The notes under the pieces were generated by a model, which was not told where the DNA came from, did no database searches, and saw only the letters and a list, made by a program, of their open reading frames with translations. Shown in pieces: positions 25,067-33,746 of a stretch of DNA of 64,000 nt; within the stretch, counting starts at the first letter, position 1; each line of letters begins with the position of its first letter. A program made the position numbers and the translations under genes. The DNA is from Hymenobacter cheonanensis (GTDB lineage Bacteria; Bacteroidota; Bacteroidia; Cytophagales; Hymenobacteraceae), in contig NZ_JAUQSW010000006.1 in the NCBI RefSeq assembly GCF_030581075.1, forward strand, positions 124,001 through 188,000. The letters run 5' to 3'.

Positions 25067-26761
25067 TTATTGCCGCACGAAGCGCACTGTCTGCGCCGCG
25101 CCGCCCGCTACTGGTTGCACCGTGCAGAGGTAGGCGCCCGGCGCCAGCGCCCCGCCCGGCAGGCGTAGCGCCACCGTGGCGGCGGGGCTAGCCGGCAGCA
25201 GCAGCTCGCCCACCAGGGCGCCTTTCACATCGCGCACCCGCACGCGCAGCACCTGGCCGCGCAGGCTGGCGGGCAGGGCCAGCATCAGCTCGTCGAGGTG
25301 GCTGGGGTTGGGGAAGATGGCTAGCCCGGCCGCGGCGGCCGTAGCCCCTTTAGCCGCGAGCGGCGCGCCGGGGTGCAGCAGGTTATACGAGGCCGCGAAG
25401 CTGACAATGCCGTAGCCCAGCGTGTTGTCGGGGTTTTGGGCCTGCGAGGCGCCGGCTTCGAGGGCCTGAATGACCTGCTGAGCGCTCAGCGTGGGGTTGG
25501 CCTGCCAGAACCCGGCTACTAGCCCCGCCAGCTCGGGGCAGGCGTAGGAGGTACCGTTGCCGCGCACGGCCACCCCGCTCGGGGCCAGCACGGCCGAGGC
25601 CACGCCCATGCTGGCGAGCGTGGGCTTGAGGCGGCCATCGGCCGTGGGGCCGTAGGAGCTGAAGCCGGCGTGGTTGCGCAGCGAGTCAACCGCCCCCACC
25701 GAGATAATGCTGTCGGCATCGGCGGGCACCCCGATGTAGTGCCAGCTGTTGTTGCCGTCGTTGCCGGCCGAGTTTACGACCACGATGCCGGCGCGGGCGG
25801 CCCCCAGCGCCGCCAGGCTGGCTATGGCCGTGCGGCCGTTGAGCTGGGCGTAGGTGTGCGAGAGGGCGGGGTCATCAAACGTATTATACCCCAGCGACGA
25901 GCTGATGACATCGACCCCCGCCGAGTCGGCGTACTCGGCGGCGGCCAGCCAGTTGGCTTCCTCCATCGGCGACTCGCTGGCCACGTCTTCCGTAATGCAG
26001 AGGTGGAAGGTGGCGCGGGGAGCCGTGCCCACGTAGTAGCCCGGCAGCTCGCCGCCGATGAGGCTGAGACAGGCCGTGCCGTGACCATTGCGCTGGTATA
26101 CGCTTCGGCCGCCATCCACAAAGTTGCGGGTGCCGGCCACGCGGCCTTGGGTCTGGATATTTTGCAGGGCCGTAATCTGGTCGGCGCCCGGAAAGCCGGC
26201 GTCGAAGATGGCAATCTGCATTCCCTCGCCCCGGTAGCCGGCATCTTGCATGGCCACGGCCCCGATGAGCTGGTTTTGGGCGTAGGCTTTGCCGTAGGTG
26301 GCGCGGGGGCTGGCGGGCGCGGCCGGCGCGGGGGTCGGGGTTACGGCGCCCGCCGGGGCCGGGGCCTGCGGCAGCACCCGGCTCAGTAGCTGCGCGCTGC
26401 GCACGGCTGGCAGCTGCTGCACCCGGGCCAGGGTGGCCGAGTCGCAGGCCAGCACGGCGCCGTTGAGCCAGCGCGAGGTAAACACCACCTGCGGCTGGCC
26501 GCTCACGGCGCGCACCTGCGCCAGGTAGGCGGGGCTCACCGGCAAGTCGCGCGGGCGCACCGCAATGCCCTGGCGGCTGCGCCGGGCCAGCGCCCGCGCC
26601 GAGAGAAACTGCTGGGGCTGGCCCACGGTGTAGGGCGTGCCGGCTTTGTCCTTAAAGTACACGAAGTAGCGGCGCACCTGGCCCGTTTGGGCCTGGCTGG
26701 CCGGGGCCGCGCCCAGCAGCGTGGCGAGCAGCAGGGCCGCCGGCCAAAATAGTTTTTTCAT
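25067..26761 (-). CDS. secreted subtilisin-like (S8) protease with T9SS sorting domain
   Basis: A 564-residue exoprotease. It has a signal peptide (LLLATLLGAAPASQAQ) and a propeptide-like region to about 150. The catalytic domain contains Asp in IAIFDAGFPG, His in NGHGTACLSLIGG, Asn in VVVNSAGNDGNN and Ser in VRGNGTSYACPELAGLVAGF. The last 80 residues (LAIFPNPSHLDELMLALP to PGAYLCTVQPVAGGAAQTV) form a type A C-terminal sorting domain, directing type IX secretion. The family is clear; the substrate is not. Confidence 0.94.
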   Translation of the reverse strand: MKKLFWPAALLLATLLGAAPASQAQTGQVRRYFVYFKDKAGTPYTVGQPQQFLSARALARRSRQGIAVRPRDLPVSPAYLAQVRAVSGQPQVVFTSRWLNGAVLACDSATLARVQQLPAVRSAQLLSRVLPQAPAPAGAVTPTPAPAAPASPRATYGKAYAQNQLIGAVAMQDAGYRGEGMQIAIFDAGFPGADQITALQNIQTQGRVAGTRNFVDGGRSVYQRNGHGTACLSLIGGELPGYYVGTAPRATFHLCITEDVASESPMEEANWLAAAEYADSAGVDVISSSLGYNTFDDPALSHTYAQLNGRTAIASLAALGAARAGIVVVNSAGNDGNNSWHYIGVPADADSIISVGAVDSLRNHAGFSSYGPTADGRLKPTLASMGVASAVLAPSGVAVRGNGTSYACPELAGLVAGFWQANPTLSAQQVIQALEAGASQAQNPDNTLGYGIVSFAASYNLLHPGAPLAAKGATAAAAGLAIFPNPSHLDELMLALPASLRGQVLRVRVRDVKGALVGELLLPASPAATVALRLPGGALAPGAYLCTVQPVAGGAAQTVRFVRQ

Positions 26762-26818
26762 ATCCTAGAGAATCAGGCCGGCTAAATTAGGGCATTTGCC
26801 CTGCGCCGCCCGGCTTAC

Positions 26819-26864
26819 AAAAAACCAGCCGGCCAGCCTGCTCCGAAGCAGACCCGCCGGCTGG
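26819..26864 (-). terminator. terminator after the 26889 lipoprotein gene
   Basis: On the minus strand CCAGCCGGC (26856-26864) pairs perfectly with GCCGGCTGG (26825-26833) and is followed by TTTTTT (26819-26824). The loop is 22 bases. It lies 25 bases after the stop. Confidence 0.85.
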
Positions 26865-26888
26865 CAGCTGTCTCAACCGCCGGGCGGT

Positions 26889-27659
26889 CTAAATTGTGCC
26901 CGTTTCGAGCAGCACTTCGCGGTGGGCTATGCCACGCTGCACGTCCTTGTAATACGTTTCGGTGCCATCGGCCGGATTGGTCGTGTAAAGCGCGTAGCCG
27001 TAGCGCCGCCGCACCACTAGCCCCACGCCCTGGGCATACACCTGCTGGTAGCCGCTGCGCCGCCGCAGGCCGTCGTTGTCCTGGGCCGCAAAGAGCTTGT
27101 ACGTGGCCACCGTATTGTCATAGGTTTTGGCTGGCTGGCCGCTAAAGGCGGGCACTGTGTAGGGCCCGCCCACGCTAGGCCCGTAAAACCGCTTCAGGCT
27201 GATAATCGTGTCGGGCGAAGCCGTAAAGGCGCTGTCGTTCCAGCCCTTACCGGCCCGGGCGGGGTAAATCAGCTCCACGGTGCGCACGTTGTTTTGGGTA
27301 AGCAGCACGGCCCGCGCCGAGGGCTGCACGATGAGCACGCTGTCATCGGCCCAGCCGGCGCTGGCCGTGGCCCGCCGCGAGCGCACGAGCCGGTAGGCCG
27401 GCTGGCCGGCCGCGTCGGTAAACTGCTCGGCCACGCGCTCGCGCAGCTGGTAGCTCGTCACGCTCACGCGGGCATTGGTCCACACCGAGTCGGTGACGGC
27501 GTAGGTGCGGTAGGTGCCCACCACCACCGGAAAATAATCGGCCACCGGGTTGGGCACCACCGACTCGTGGCGGCAGCCGGCCAGCAGCACCGGCAACGCT
27601 ACCAAGGCGCCCCACCGGGTATTTTTTAGCGCGGATAACAAGCGAAAACGCAAATTCAT
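26889..27659 (-). CDS. predicted lipoprotein of unknown function
   Basis: A 256-residue protein. The ATG at 27657-27659 gives MNLRFRLLSALKNTRWGALV followed by a lipobox LLAGC (Cys at about 28). The mature part is beta-rich (YFPVVVGTYRTYAVTDSVW, VELIYPARAGKGWNDS, PYTVPAFSGQPAKTYDNTV). It recalls other Bacteroidota lipoproteins that begin with a VVGTYR/YWIYQVDSV pattern. No catalytic motif is visible. A frame extending to 27764 would cross the mnmA terminator and was rejected. Confidence 0.78.
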   Translation of the reverse strand: MNLRFRLLSALKNTRWGALVALPVLLAGCRHESVVPNPVADYFPVVVGTYRTYAVTDSVWTNARVSVTSYQLRERVAEQFTDAAGQPAYRLVRSRRATASAGWADDSVLIVQPSARAVLLTQNNVRTVELIYPARAGKGWNDSAFTASPDTIISLKRFYGPSVGGPYTVPAFSGQPAKTYDNTVATYKLFAAQDNDGLRRRSGYQQVYAQGVGLVVRRRYGYALYTTNPADGTETYYKDVQRGIAHREVLLETGTI

Positions 27660-27677
27660 ACAAAAAAATCTGTCCAT

Positions 27678-27720
27678 AAAAATACCTTGCCGGCCACCCA
27701 CGGCGGCAGCCGGCAAGGTA
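27678..27720 (-). terminator. mnmA terminator
   Basis: A 12-bp perfect stem (TACCTTGCCGGC at 27683-27694 with 27709-27720) is followed on the minus strand by TTTTTATGG. It lies about 55 bases after the mnmA stop. Confidence 0.8.
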
Positions 27721-27775
27721 CTAACGGTCAACCATAACGCCCGGGGCGCTGGCCTGGCCAGCACCGCTCCGCCGG

Positions 27776-28936
27776 CTAGGCCAGCGCTTCGGCGGCCGGG
27801 GCCGCCACGGGCACCTCGCCTATCACGTGGCGCTGAATCCAGCCACCGCCCAGCACGTCGTCGCCGTCGTAGAACACGGCCGCCTGGCCGGGCGTGATGG
27901 CGTGCACCGGCTCGGGAAAGTAGATGTTAATTGTGTCGCCCAGCTGCTCCAGAAATGCCGGCGAGCCGGCGTGGTGGTAGCGCACCTTCACCACGGCCGG
28001 CACCAGGCCCCGGCCTTCGAGGCTGGCCAGCTTGCCCATGTTGAGCTTGTGCACGGTGGTAGCGGTGCTGGCCAGCTCGTCGTAGTTGCCCAGTACCACT
28101 TCGTTGGTTTCAGGCCGAATGGCCGTGACATAAGCCGGAAAGCCCAGCGCAATGCCCAGCCCCTTGCGCTGCCCTATCGTGTAGAAGGGGTAGCCCTCGT
28201 GGCCGCCCAGGTCGCGGCCGTCGCGGTCCACGAAGCGGCCGCCGGCCACGCGCTCCTCCAGGCCCGGCACGCGGCGGCGCAGGAAGCTGCGGTAGTCGTT
28301 GTCGGGGATAAAGCAGATTTCGTAGCTCTCGGGCTTATTTACGAGGGCCGTGAAGCCGCGACGCCGCGCCTCGTCGTAAATCTCGCTCTTGCGCATGGCC
28401 CCCAGCGGAAACAGCGTGCGGCTCAGGCTCTGCTGCGTCACGCCCCACAGCGCATAGCTCTGGTCCTTGGTTGAGTCGAGGCCTTTGCTCACGATAAAGC
28501 GCCCGCTAGCCTCATCCTGCCGGATTTGGGCGTAGTGGCCGGTGGCGATGAACTCGCAGCCAAGCTGGTCGGCGCGGCGCAGCAGCGCATCCCACTTAAT
28601 GTGGGTGTTGCAGAGCACGCAGGGGTTGGGGGTGCGGCCGGCCAGGTATTCTTCGGTGAAATTGTCGATGACAAAATCGCCGAACTCCTCCCGAATATCA
28701 ATAATGTAGTGCGGAAAGCCCAGGCGCACGGCAATGTCGCGGGCATCGTTGATGGAGTCGAGCGAGCAGCAGCCGGTTTCTTTTTTCGAGCCGCCGGCGC
28801 TGGCGTAGTCCCAGGTTTTCATCGTCATGCCGACGACTTCGTAGCCGGCTTCGTGCAGCAGCACGGCGGCCACCGACGAGTCGATGCCGCCACTCATGGC
28901 CACGAGTACGCGGCCCTTGGTTGGGGTTGGGGTCAT
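27776..28936 (-). CDS. mnmA: tRNA-specific 2-thiouridylase
   Basis: A 386-residue PP-loop enzyme that thiolates U34 of Lys, Glu and Gln tRNAs. The ATP loop is VAMSGGIDSSVAAVLLHEAG. The first catalytic Cys lies in NPCVLCNTHIKWD and the second in ESYEICFIPDNDYRSFL. The central GQRKGLGIAL and C-terminal barrel (QAAVFYDGDDVLGGGWI) are typical. Length is normal. It is a single gene with its own promoter and terminator, divergent from the TrpF-like gene. Confidence 0.97.
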   Translation of the reverse strand: MTPTPTKGRVLVAMSGGIDSSVAAVLLHEAGYEVVGMTMKTWDYASAGGSKKETGCCSLDSINDARDIAVRLGFPHYIIDIREEFGDFVIDNFTEEYLAGRTPNPCVLCNTHIKWDALLRRADQLGCEFIATGHYAQIRQDEASGRFIVSKGLDSTKDQSYALWGVTQQSLSRTLFPLGAMRKSEIYDEARRRGFTALVNKPESYEICFIPDNDYRSFLRRRVPGLEERVAGGRFVDRDGRDLGGHEGYPFYTIGQRKGLGIALGFPAYVTAIRPETNEVVLGNYDELASTATTVHKLNMGKLASLEGRGLVPAVVKVRYHHAGSPAFLEQLGDTINIYFPEPVHAITPGQAAVFYDGDDVLGGGWIQRHVIGEVPVAAPAAEALA

Positions 28937-28985
28937 TAAGAGGGCTAGCCACTCAGGGAGGTGAATGTTCCGACTGGCGCCAGTA

Positions 28986-28993
28986 CAAAGGTA
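28986..28993 (-). promoter_or_regulatory. mnmA promoter -7 element
   Basis: TACCTTTG on the minus strand is an exact TAnnTTTG match, 49 bases before the mnmA ATG. It sits at the edge of the AT-rich palindromic repeat. Confidence 0.6.
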
Positions 28994-29009
28994 ATTCTGA
29001 ATTATAAAT

Positions 29010-29114
29010 TATGAATTATGAATTGGCGAGGCTGAGTCAGGCGCGTGCTGCCGTTTACCAGCTCCCGCACCAACCCGGCTTACTTTTGTGCCCTGCCACA
29101 ATTCATAATTCATA
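29010..29114. repeat. AT-rich palindromic repeat (ATTATGAATT type) between mnmA and the TrpF-like gene
   Basis: TATGAATTATGAATTG (29010-29025) is matched exactly in reverse complement at 29099-29114, with a 73-base GC-rich spacer. The right arm falls just before the TrpF-like start. Confidence 0.75.
29081..29088 (+). promoter_or_regulatory. promoter -7 element of the TrpF-like gene
   Basis: TACTTTTG fits TAnnTTTG, 36 bases before the ATG at 29125. It lies inside the spacer of the palindromic repeat. Confidence 0.5.
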
Positions 29115-29124
29115 CTTAAAGGAA

Positions 29125-29751
29125 ATGTCTCTTGCCATTCCCGTGCTCGTGCGCGGCATCAATAACCTGTCCGACGCCCGCTACTGCGCCGGCATGGGCG
29201 CCCAGGGTCTCATTTTCACGCTCGATGCCAACCTGCCCGACGCCGTAGCCGCCGCTACCGCCCGCGAGCTGGCCGGCTGGGTGGCCGGCGTCGATATCAT
29301 CGGCGAGTTTGGCCACGTGGCCGGCCCCGAAATCAACCGCCTGGTCGAAGAATGCGGCCTCACCGGCGTGCTGCTGCGCCTCGACCGCGCCCGCCAGGCC
29401 TGGCCCGAGGGGCTGGCAGTGCCCGCTTTGGTAGAGGTGCCCGCTGACCTTATTATCAAGCAGGAGCACTTTGCCGCCGCGCTGGCCGACCTCACGGCGG
29501 CCTTTCCGCAGGGCTTCGCGCTCTTTACCACCCCGCCCCACTACTACCCCAACGACTACGCCTACTGGCACCAGCTAGCCCGCCAGGCGCCGCTGTGGCT
29601 GGCCGGCCCCACCGACCCTACCGAGGCGGCCGACCTGGCCCAGCAGGTGCACCCCGCCGGCCTCATCCTGGCCGGCGGCCACGAAATAAAGCCCGGCCTG
29701 CGCGACTTCACCGAGCTTGAAGCCGTGTTTGAGGCCCTGGAAGAGGCCTAG
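29125..29751 (+). CDS. TrpF-like TIM-barrel protein, probably not an active isomerase
   Basis: A 208-residue protein of the phosphoribosylanthranilate isomerase superfamily. The opening IPVLVRGINNLSDARYCAGM aligns with the family's KICG(I/V)T...DA..A.. segment, and the end has LILAGGHEIKPGLRD, like the GGL.PENV phosphate loop. The catalytic Cys of KICG is replaced (VLVRG), so normal PRAI activity is doubtful. No trp genes are near. The ATG at 29125 was chosen because the longer frame (29011) would run through the repeat and promoter. Confidence 0.75.
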   Translation: MSLAIPVLVRGINNLSDARYCAGMGAQGLIFTLDANLPDAVAAATARELAGWVAGVDIIGEFGHVAGPEINRLVEECGLTGVLLRLDRARQAWPEGLAVPALVEVPADLIIKQEHFAAALADLTAAFPQGFALFTTPPHYYPNDYAYWHQLARQAPLWLAGPTDPTEAADLAQQVHPAGLILAGGHEIKPGLRDFTELEAVFEALEEA

Positions 29752-29774
29752 TCTGCTGTATACCAGCGCTCGTA

Positions 29775-29812
29775 GAAGCCCGTGGCTGCCCAACCACGGG
29801 CTTCGTTTTTTT
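29775..29812 (+). terminator. terminator after the TrpF-like gene
   Basis: An 11-bp perfect stem (GAAGCCCGTGG, 29775-29785, with 29794-29804) and an 8-base loop are followed by seven T residues (29806-29812). Confidence 0.9.
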
Positions 29813-29853
29813 CAGTCGAAGGGGGGCCAAGGCCCCGGGGCTGCCCCTGTTTT

Positions 29854-30516
29854 TTACAGCGAAAACCGCACGTACTTAATGGGCACGCCCACGGCGCGGT
29901 ACTTGCCCTCGAAGTGCGTTTGGATGGCCTGGGCGGCTTCGAAGGCGGGGTCGGTTTCGGCGTAGAGGTCGCGGGTGGCTACCTCAATTCGGGCGCCGGG
30001 GCGGCTGGCCAGCACCTCCAGCGTGTAGTCGTAGAGGCCCTCGCTGTCGGTTTTGAGCTGGGCCACGCCGCCGGGGGCCAGCAGCGCCTGGTACTGGGTG
30101 AGGAAGCGCGGCGAGGTGAGGCGGCGCTTGATGTCGCGGTCGCGGGGGCGCGGGTCCGGAAAGGTTATCCAGATTTCGCTAAGCTCACCGGGCGCAAAAT
30201 GCTCGCTGAGCTGGTGGGCCATGAGGCGCAGAAAACCCACGTTGCGGAGGCCCAAAGCCTCGGCGCGGGTGCTGCCGCGCCAAATGCGCTCGCCCTTGAT
30301 GTCGAGGCCCAGGAAGTTTTGCGCAGGATGGCGCTGGGCCAGGCCCACGGTGTACTCGCCCTTGCCGCAGCCTACTTCGAGCACCAGCGGGTGGTCGTTG
30401 TGAAAAAAATCGCCGCGCCAGTGCCCGGCCAGGCGGCCAAACGTGGCTTTGCCCGGCTCTACGATGTCGGGGCGGGTGGCATTGTCGGCAAAGCGCTGGA
30501 GTTTGATACGGGGCAC
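29854..30516 (-). CDS. trmB: tRNA (guanine-N7)-methyltransferase
   Basis: A 220-residue SAM-dependent enzyme making m7G46 in tRNA. Motifs: LVLEVGCGKGEYTVGLAQ (SAM loop), NFLGLDIKGERIWRG, and the family signature IWITFPDPRPRDRDIKRRL followed by FLTQYQALLAPGG. The C-terminal YAETDPAFEAAQAIQTHFE and F...G..I.Y are typical. It is the last gene of the long minus-strand run from 41727. Confidence 0.95.
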   Translation of the reverse strand: MPRIKLQRFADNATRPDIVEPGKATFGRLAGHWRGDFFHNDHPLVLEVGCGKGEYTVGLAQRHPAQNFLGLDIKGERIWRGSTRAEALGLRNVGFLRLMAHQLSEHFAPGELSEIWITFPDPRPRDRDIKRRLTSPRFLTQYQALLAPGGVAQLKTDSEGLYDYTLEVLASRPGARIEVATRDLYAETDPAFEAAQAIQTHFEGKYRAVGVPIKYVRFSL

Positions 30517-30545
30517 GGCAGGCGTTTTTTAGCTAAAAAGGGCTG

Positions 30546-30553
30546 CAAAAGTA
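30546..30553 (-). promoter_or_regulatory. trmB promoter -7 element
   Basis: TACTTTTG on the minus strand, 29 bases before the trmB start and in the 47-base gap after the K+ channel gene. Confidence 0.45.
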
Positions 30554-30563
30554 CGGCCGGCGC

Positions 30564-31256
30564 CTACTTCTCGGGCGGGGCGGCCCGGTCTTCCTCCACG
30601 CCCTCCACTACCCCGCCCACGTACTTGCCCACGATGACGCTGACCACGAACAGGTCGTAGAAGTGCCCGATTAGCCCGAGCAGCACGGTGGCCTTGCGGG
30701 CCACGTTGCTCAGGGGCACAATGTCGCCGTAGCCCACGGTGAGCAGCGTTACAAAGCTGAAGTAATTGAGTGCCTGCACGGTACCCGGCTCGGGCGGCAC
30801 GTTGGCAAAAGCGCCCGGCTGCAGCACGTCGATGAGGATGAACAAGAACGTGCCCACCATGCCCAGCAGCACGAAGCCGCACATGGTAGCCGCCAGCAGC
30901 TCGGCCGATACCCGCCCCGCGCCCAGCACTTTACGGAAAATCCGCAGCGTAATGGAAAAGCAGAACACGCTGTAAACCACGCCGGTGTAGGCGCGCACCG
31001 ACGGCCAGCCCCGAAGCTGGGCGGTGCCTTCCAGGCCCAGCACCACCAGCAGGCACAGCAGCAGCAGCCACGGCCGCTCTTCGGCAAAGACCAGCACGCC
31101 CACGGCCAGGTTTTGCAGCAGCAGGGCGGCAAATAAGTGCGGGTCGACAGTAGCCGGCGCAAAGCCCGAGCCTAGCACCAGCAGCAGTAGGCTGGCCATC
31201 AGCAGCTTGTAGCGATGCCGGGCCAGCCGGGCGTAGGGACGGCGCAGGTAGCTCAT
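30564..31256 (-). CDS. potassium channel-like membrane protein
   Basis: A 230-residue protein with about six hydrophobic segments and a pore loop carrying the K+ selectivity filter (FVTLLTVGYGDIVPLSNVAR). The pore is followed by a last helix ATVLLGLIGHFYDLFVVSVI and a short polar tail. The ATG at 31254-31256 (MSYLRRPYARLARHRYKLL) starts just before the first membrane segment. A longer frame upstream only shadows folC. No regulatory RCK domain is attached. Ion selectivity is inferred from the GYGD motif. Confidence 0.88.
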   Translation of the reverse strand: MSYLRRPYARLARHRYKLLMASLLLLVLGSGFAPATVDPHLFAALLLQNLAVGVLVFAEERPWLLLLCLLVVLGLEGTAQLRGWPSVRAYTGVVYSVFCFSITLRIFRKVLGAGRVSAELLAATMCGFVLLGMVGTFLFILIDVLQPGAFANVPPEPGTVQALNYFSFVTLLTVGYGDIVPLSNVARKATVLLGLIGHFYDLFVVSVIVGKYVGGVVEGVEEDRAAPPEK

Positions 31257-31296
31257 GGGCGGGGCGGCCGGTAAAGGCCGGGCGCGAAAATACGCG

Positions 31297-32619
31297 CTAG
31301 CCCTGCTCGTACAGTTCCGCCACTTCGGCCACCACGAAGGTGCTGCCACCGATAAATACCACGTCGTCGGGTCCGGCCGCCGCCCTAGCGGCCGCCACGG
31401 CCACCGGCACCGGCCCGTAGGCCCGCCCCGCCAGCCCCTGGGCCGCAGCCAGCGCCGCCAGTGCTTCGGCCGGCAGGGCCCGCGGAATATCGGCCTGGCA
31501 GAAATAATACGTGGCCTGGCGCGGCAGCAGGGCCAGCACCTGGGCCACGTCCTTGTCATTGACGGTGCCGATAACCAGGTGCAAGTGCCGGTGCGGCACC
31601 CTGGCCAGCTGCGCCAGCACCAGGCGCAGGCCGCCCTCGTTGTGGCCGGTATCGGCCACCACCAGCGGGTGCTGGCCAATGATGCTCCAGCGCCCGCGCA
31701 AGCCCGTGAGGCGCGTGACCTCGCGCAGGCCCTGGCGCACGGCGCTTTCGGGAATCGTAAAGCCCTGAGCGCGCAGCTCGTCAAGGGTGGCCAGCACGCC
31801 GGGCAGGTTCAGGCGCTGGTAGTCGCCGAGCAGGCCTAGCTGCACGCCTTCTAAAGAGAGTTGACCTTCGCGGTACACATTCAGTACTTGGGTACCTCTG
31901 GCATAGTCCTCGGGAGTAGTTTCGCCAGTGGGCCGGACTTCGTATCGCGCGTCGGCAAACAGCAGCGGGCTAGCCGCCTGCCGGGCTTTGGCTTCGAAAA
32001 CCGGCGCCACCTCGGGCTGGGTCTGGCTGATGACGACGGGCCGGCCAGGCTTGATGATGCCCGCTTTCTCGCCCGCAATCTCGGGCAGCGTGTTGCCCAG
32101 CATGGCCTGATGGTCGTAGCTAATGTTAGTTATCAACGACACCAGCGGCGTGATGATGTTGGTAGAATCGAGCCGCCCCCCTAGCCCCACTTCCACCACG
32201 GCCACATCAACCTGCTCGGCGGCAAAGTAGTCGAAGGCCAGCGCCACGCACATCTCAAAAAACGAGGGCTGCACCTCAGTAAACAGCTGCTGGTGGCTAG
32301 CCACCCACTGCACGAGGTAGGCGGGGGCTAGCTCCTGCCCGTTCACCCGAATGCGCTCGGTGAACTCGCGCAGGTGCGGCGAGGTATAGAGGCCCACCTT
32401 GTAGCCCGCGCTTTGCAGCACCGCCGCCAGCAGATGCGAGGAGGAACCCTTGCCGTTGGTGCCGGCCACGTGCACGCTCCGAAACTTGGTTTCGGGGTGG
32501 CCCAGCGCGGCGGCCAGGGCCTCCGTATTGCCCAAGCCTTTCTTGAAGCCCGCCGCCCCCACGCGTTGGTACATGGGTAGTTGTGCATAAAGCCAAGCCA
32601 GGGTTTCGGGGTAATTCAT
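31297..32619 (-). CDS. folC: bifunctional folylpolyglutamate / dihydrofolate synthase
   Basis: A 440-residue Mur-ligase-type enzyme adding glutamate to folates and dihydropteroate. ATP loop HVAGTNGKGSSSHLLAAV, then YTSPHLREFTERIRVNG, VEVGLGGRLDSTNIITP and ISYDHQAMLGNTLPEIAGEK are all diagnostic. C-terminal domain motifs include LPGVLATLDELRAQG and VVADTGHNEGG. It directly follows the TonB-like gene in the same direction, with a palindromic repeat in the gap. Confidence 0.96.
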   Translation of the reverse strand: MNYPETLAWLYAQLPMYQRVGAAGFKKGLGNTEALAAALGHPETKFRSVHVAGTNGKGSSSHLLAAVLQSAGYKVGLYTSPHLREFTERIRVNGQELAPAYLVQWVASHQQLFTEVQPSFFEMCVALAFDYFAAEQVDVAVVEVGLGGRLDSTNIITPLVSLITNISYDHQAMLGNTLPEIAGEKAGIIKPGRPVVISQTQPEVAPVFEAKARQAASPLLFADARYEVRPTGETTPEDYARGTQVLNVYREGQLSLEGVQLGLLGDYQRLNLPGVLATLDELRAQGFTIPESAVRQGLREVTRLTGLRGRWSIIGQHPLVVADTGHNEGGLRLVLAQLARVPHRHLHLVIGTVNDKDVAQVLALLPRQATYYFCQADIPRALPAEALAALAAAQGLAGRAYGPVPVAVAAARAAAGPDDVVFIGGSTFVVAEVAELYEQG

Positions 32620-32641
32620 AACAGCAACCTACTAAAAAGCT

Positions 32642-32713
32642 ATTGCGAGCGCTGCGCGGCAATTGCATCCCAGCCATCCCGCGCTGGTGCGATTGCCGCA
32701 CAGGGCTCGCAAT
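32642..32713. repeat. palindromic repeat between the TonB-like gene and folC (GCGGCAAT type)
   Basis: ATTGCGAGCGCTGCGCGGCA (from 32642) and following bases to 32674 pair with 32683-32713, with a few mismatches and a 2-base length difference. The loop is 8 bases. The GCGCGGCAAT core is shared with the copy at 20931. Confidence 0.65.
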
Positions 32714-32739
32714 AATATAAAGAGTTATCCGAGCAATTT

Positions 32740-33651
32740 TCAACGCACCGAATAGCGGAAGCGGTAGTACCCAACCGCGCCGCCGTCCTTGCCATTCACG
32801 TTGCGGAAGGTTGCCTTTTGCAGCGCGTCGCGCACCGCCTGCGTTTGCTCCGGCGACAGGTTACCCGTTACTTTCGTGACCGATACCACGTCGCCGTCGT
32901 TGTTAATAACAATGCGAAAGCGGGCCTCCCCAGGGTTGTCGTCCAGCTTCGGAATATCGGGCACGTTATCTACGGCCCAGCCGCTCATTTCCAAGCCACT
33001 ACCCCCCCCCGCGCCGGGGCGCGAGCCGCTGCCGCCGCTGCCCGGCTCGCCGTAGAGGGCCTTGGCATTGAGCGAGCCCCTGGGGTCGCCCTGGTCGCCC
33101 ACGGTGCCGGGGTGGTCGCCATTGCTATTGCCGGTGGGCGCGCTGCTGCTGCCATTTACGCCGTTGCCGCCAGCCACGCCGGCGGCGCTGCCCTTGGGCG
33201 TGTAGAGCGTGCGGGGCTGCTCGCGGGGCTTGGGCGTTTCGCGCACCACTTCGGGCGCGGGCTTGGGGGCGGCTTTCTCCACGGGCGGCACAGTGGCGCC
33301 GGCGTCTTCGGCCTCGCTGGTAATTACTTTTTCCTGGGCGGCAGGCTGGGCGGGGGCGCTGGCCTCCACGCGGGGCTGGGCAGGCTGGGGCGTGGGGCTG
33401 GGCTGGGCGGCGGGGGGGCGCGAATCTTCGCGGTTTTGCGAGGCGTTGGCGGTAGCCATCGTCTGAATATCGCCCGAACCAGCCTCGTCGAGACCATAGT
33501 TCAGCTCCACGCCATCGCCACCCAGCGCCTCCAGCGGCGGGTTGGGGCCGTTAAACTTCAGGAAAAAGCAGAGCAGAGCCAGCAGCAGCAGCACGACCGC
33601 CGTGATGCCCAGAGCTTCGCGCCGGTGCTCTTCAGGATAATCGAGGGCCAT
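32740..33651 (-). CDS. TonB-like energy transducer
   Basis: A 303-residue protein with one N-terminal membrane helix (ALGITAVVLLLLALLCFFL) and a long Pro/Ala/Glu-rich periplasmic region (about 70-210, partly Gly/Asn/Ser-rich). The C-terminal 75-residue domain (EARFRIVINNDGDVVSVTKV, then LSPEQTQAVRDALQKATF) resembles the TonB/TolA C-terminal fold. It follows exbB and exbD, so it is probably the periplasmic arm of this proton-driven complex. Whether it serves receptors (TonB) or envelope integrity (TolA) cannot be told. Confidence 0.85.
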   Translation of the reverse strand: MALDYPEEHRREALGITAVVLLLLALLCFFLKFNGPNPPLEALGGDGVELNYGLDEAGSGDIQTMATANASQNREDSRPPAAQPSPTPQPAQPRVEASAPAQPAAQEKVITSEAEDAGATVPPVEKAAPKPAPEVVRETPKPREQPRTLYTPKGSAAGVAGGNGVNGSSSAPTGNSNGDHPGTVGDQGDPRGSLNAKALYGEPGSGGSGSRPGAGGGSGLEMSGWAVDNVPDIPKLDDNPGEARFRIVINNDGDVVSVTKVTGNLSPEQTQAVRDALQKATFRNVNGKDGGAVGYYRFRYSVR

Positions 33652-33659
33652 TGTTTTTT

Positions 33660-33746
33660 AATTATGAATTTTGAATTATGAGTTATGAATTAAGGCGAGT
33701 GATGCCCTAAGGCTAACTCATAATTCATAATTTACAACTCATAATT
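33660..33746. repeat. AT-rich palindromic repeat (ATTATGAATT type) between exbD and the TonB-like gene
   Basis: The 33-base arm 33660-33692 (AATTATGAATTTTGAATTAT...) matches the reverse complement of 33714-33746 with about five mismatches, around a 21-base spacer. The element fills the whole intergenic gap. Confidence 0.75.
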
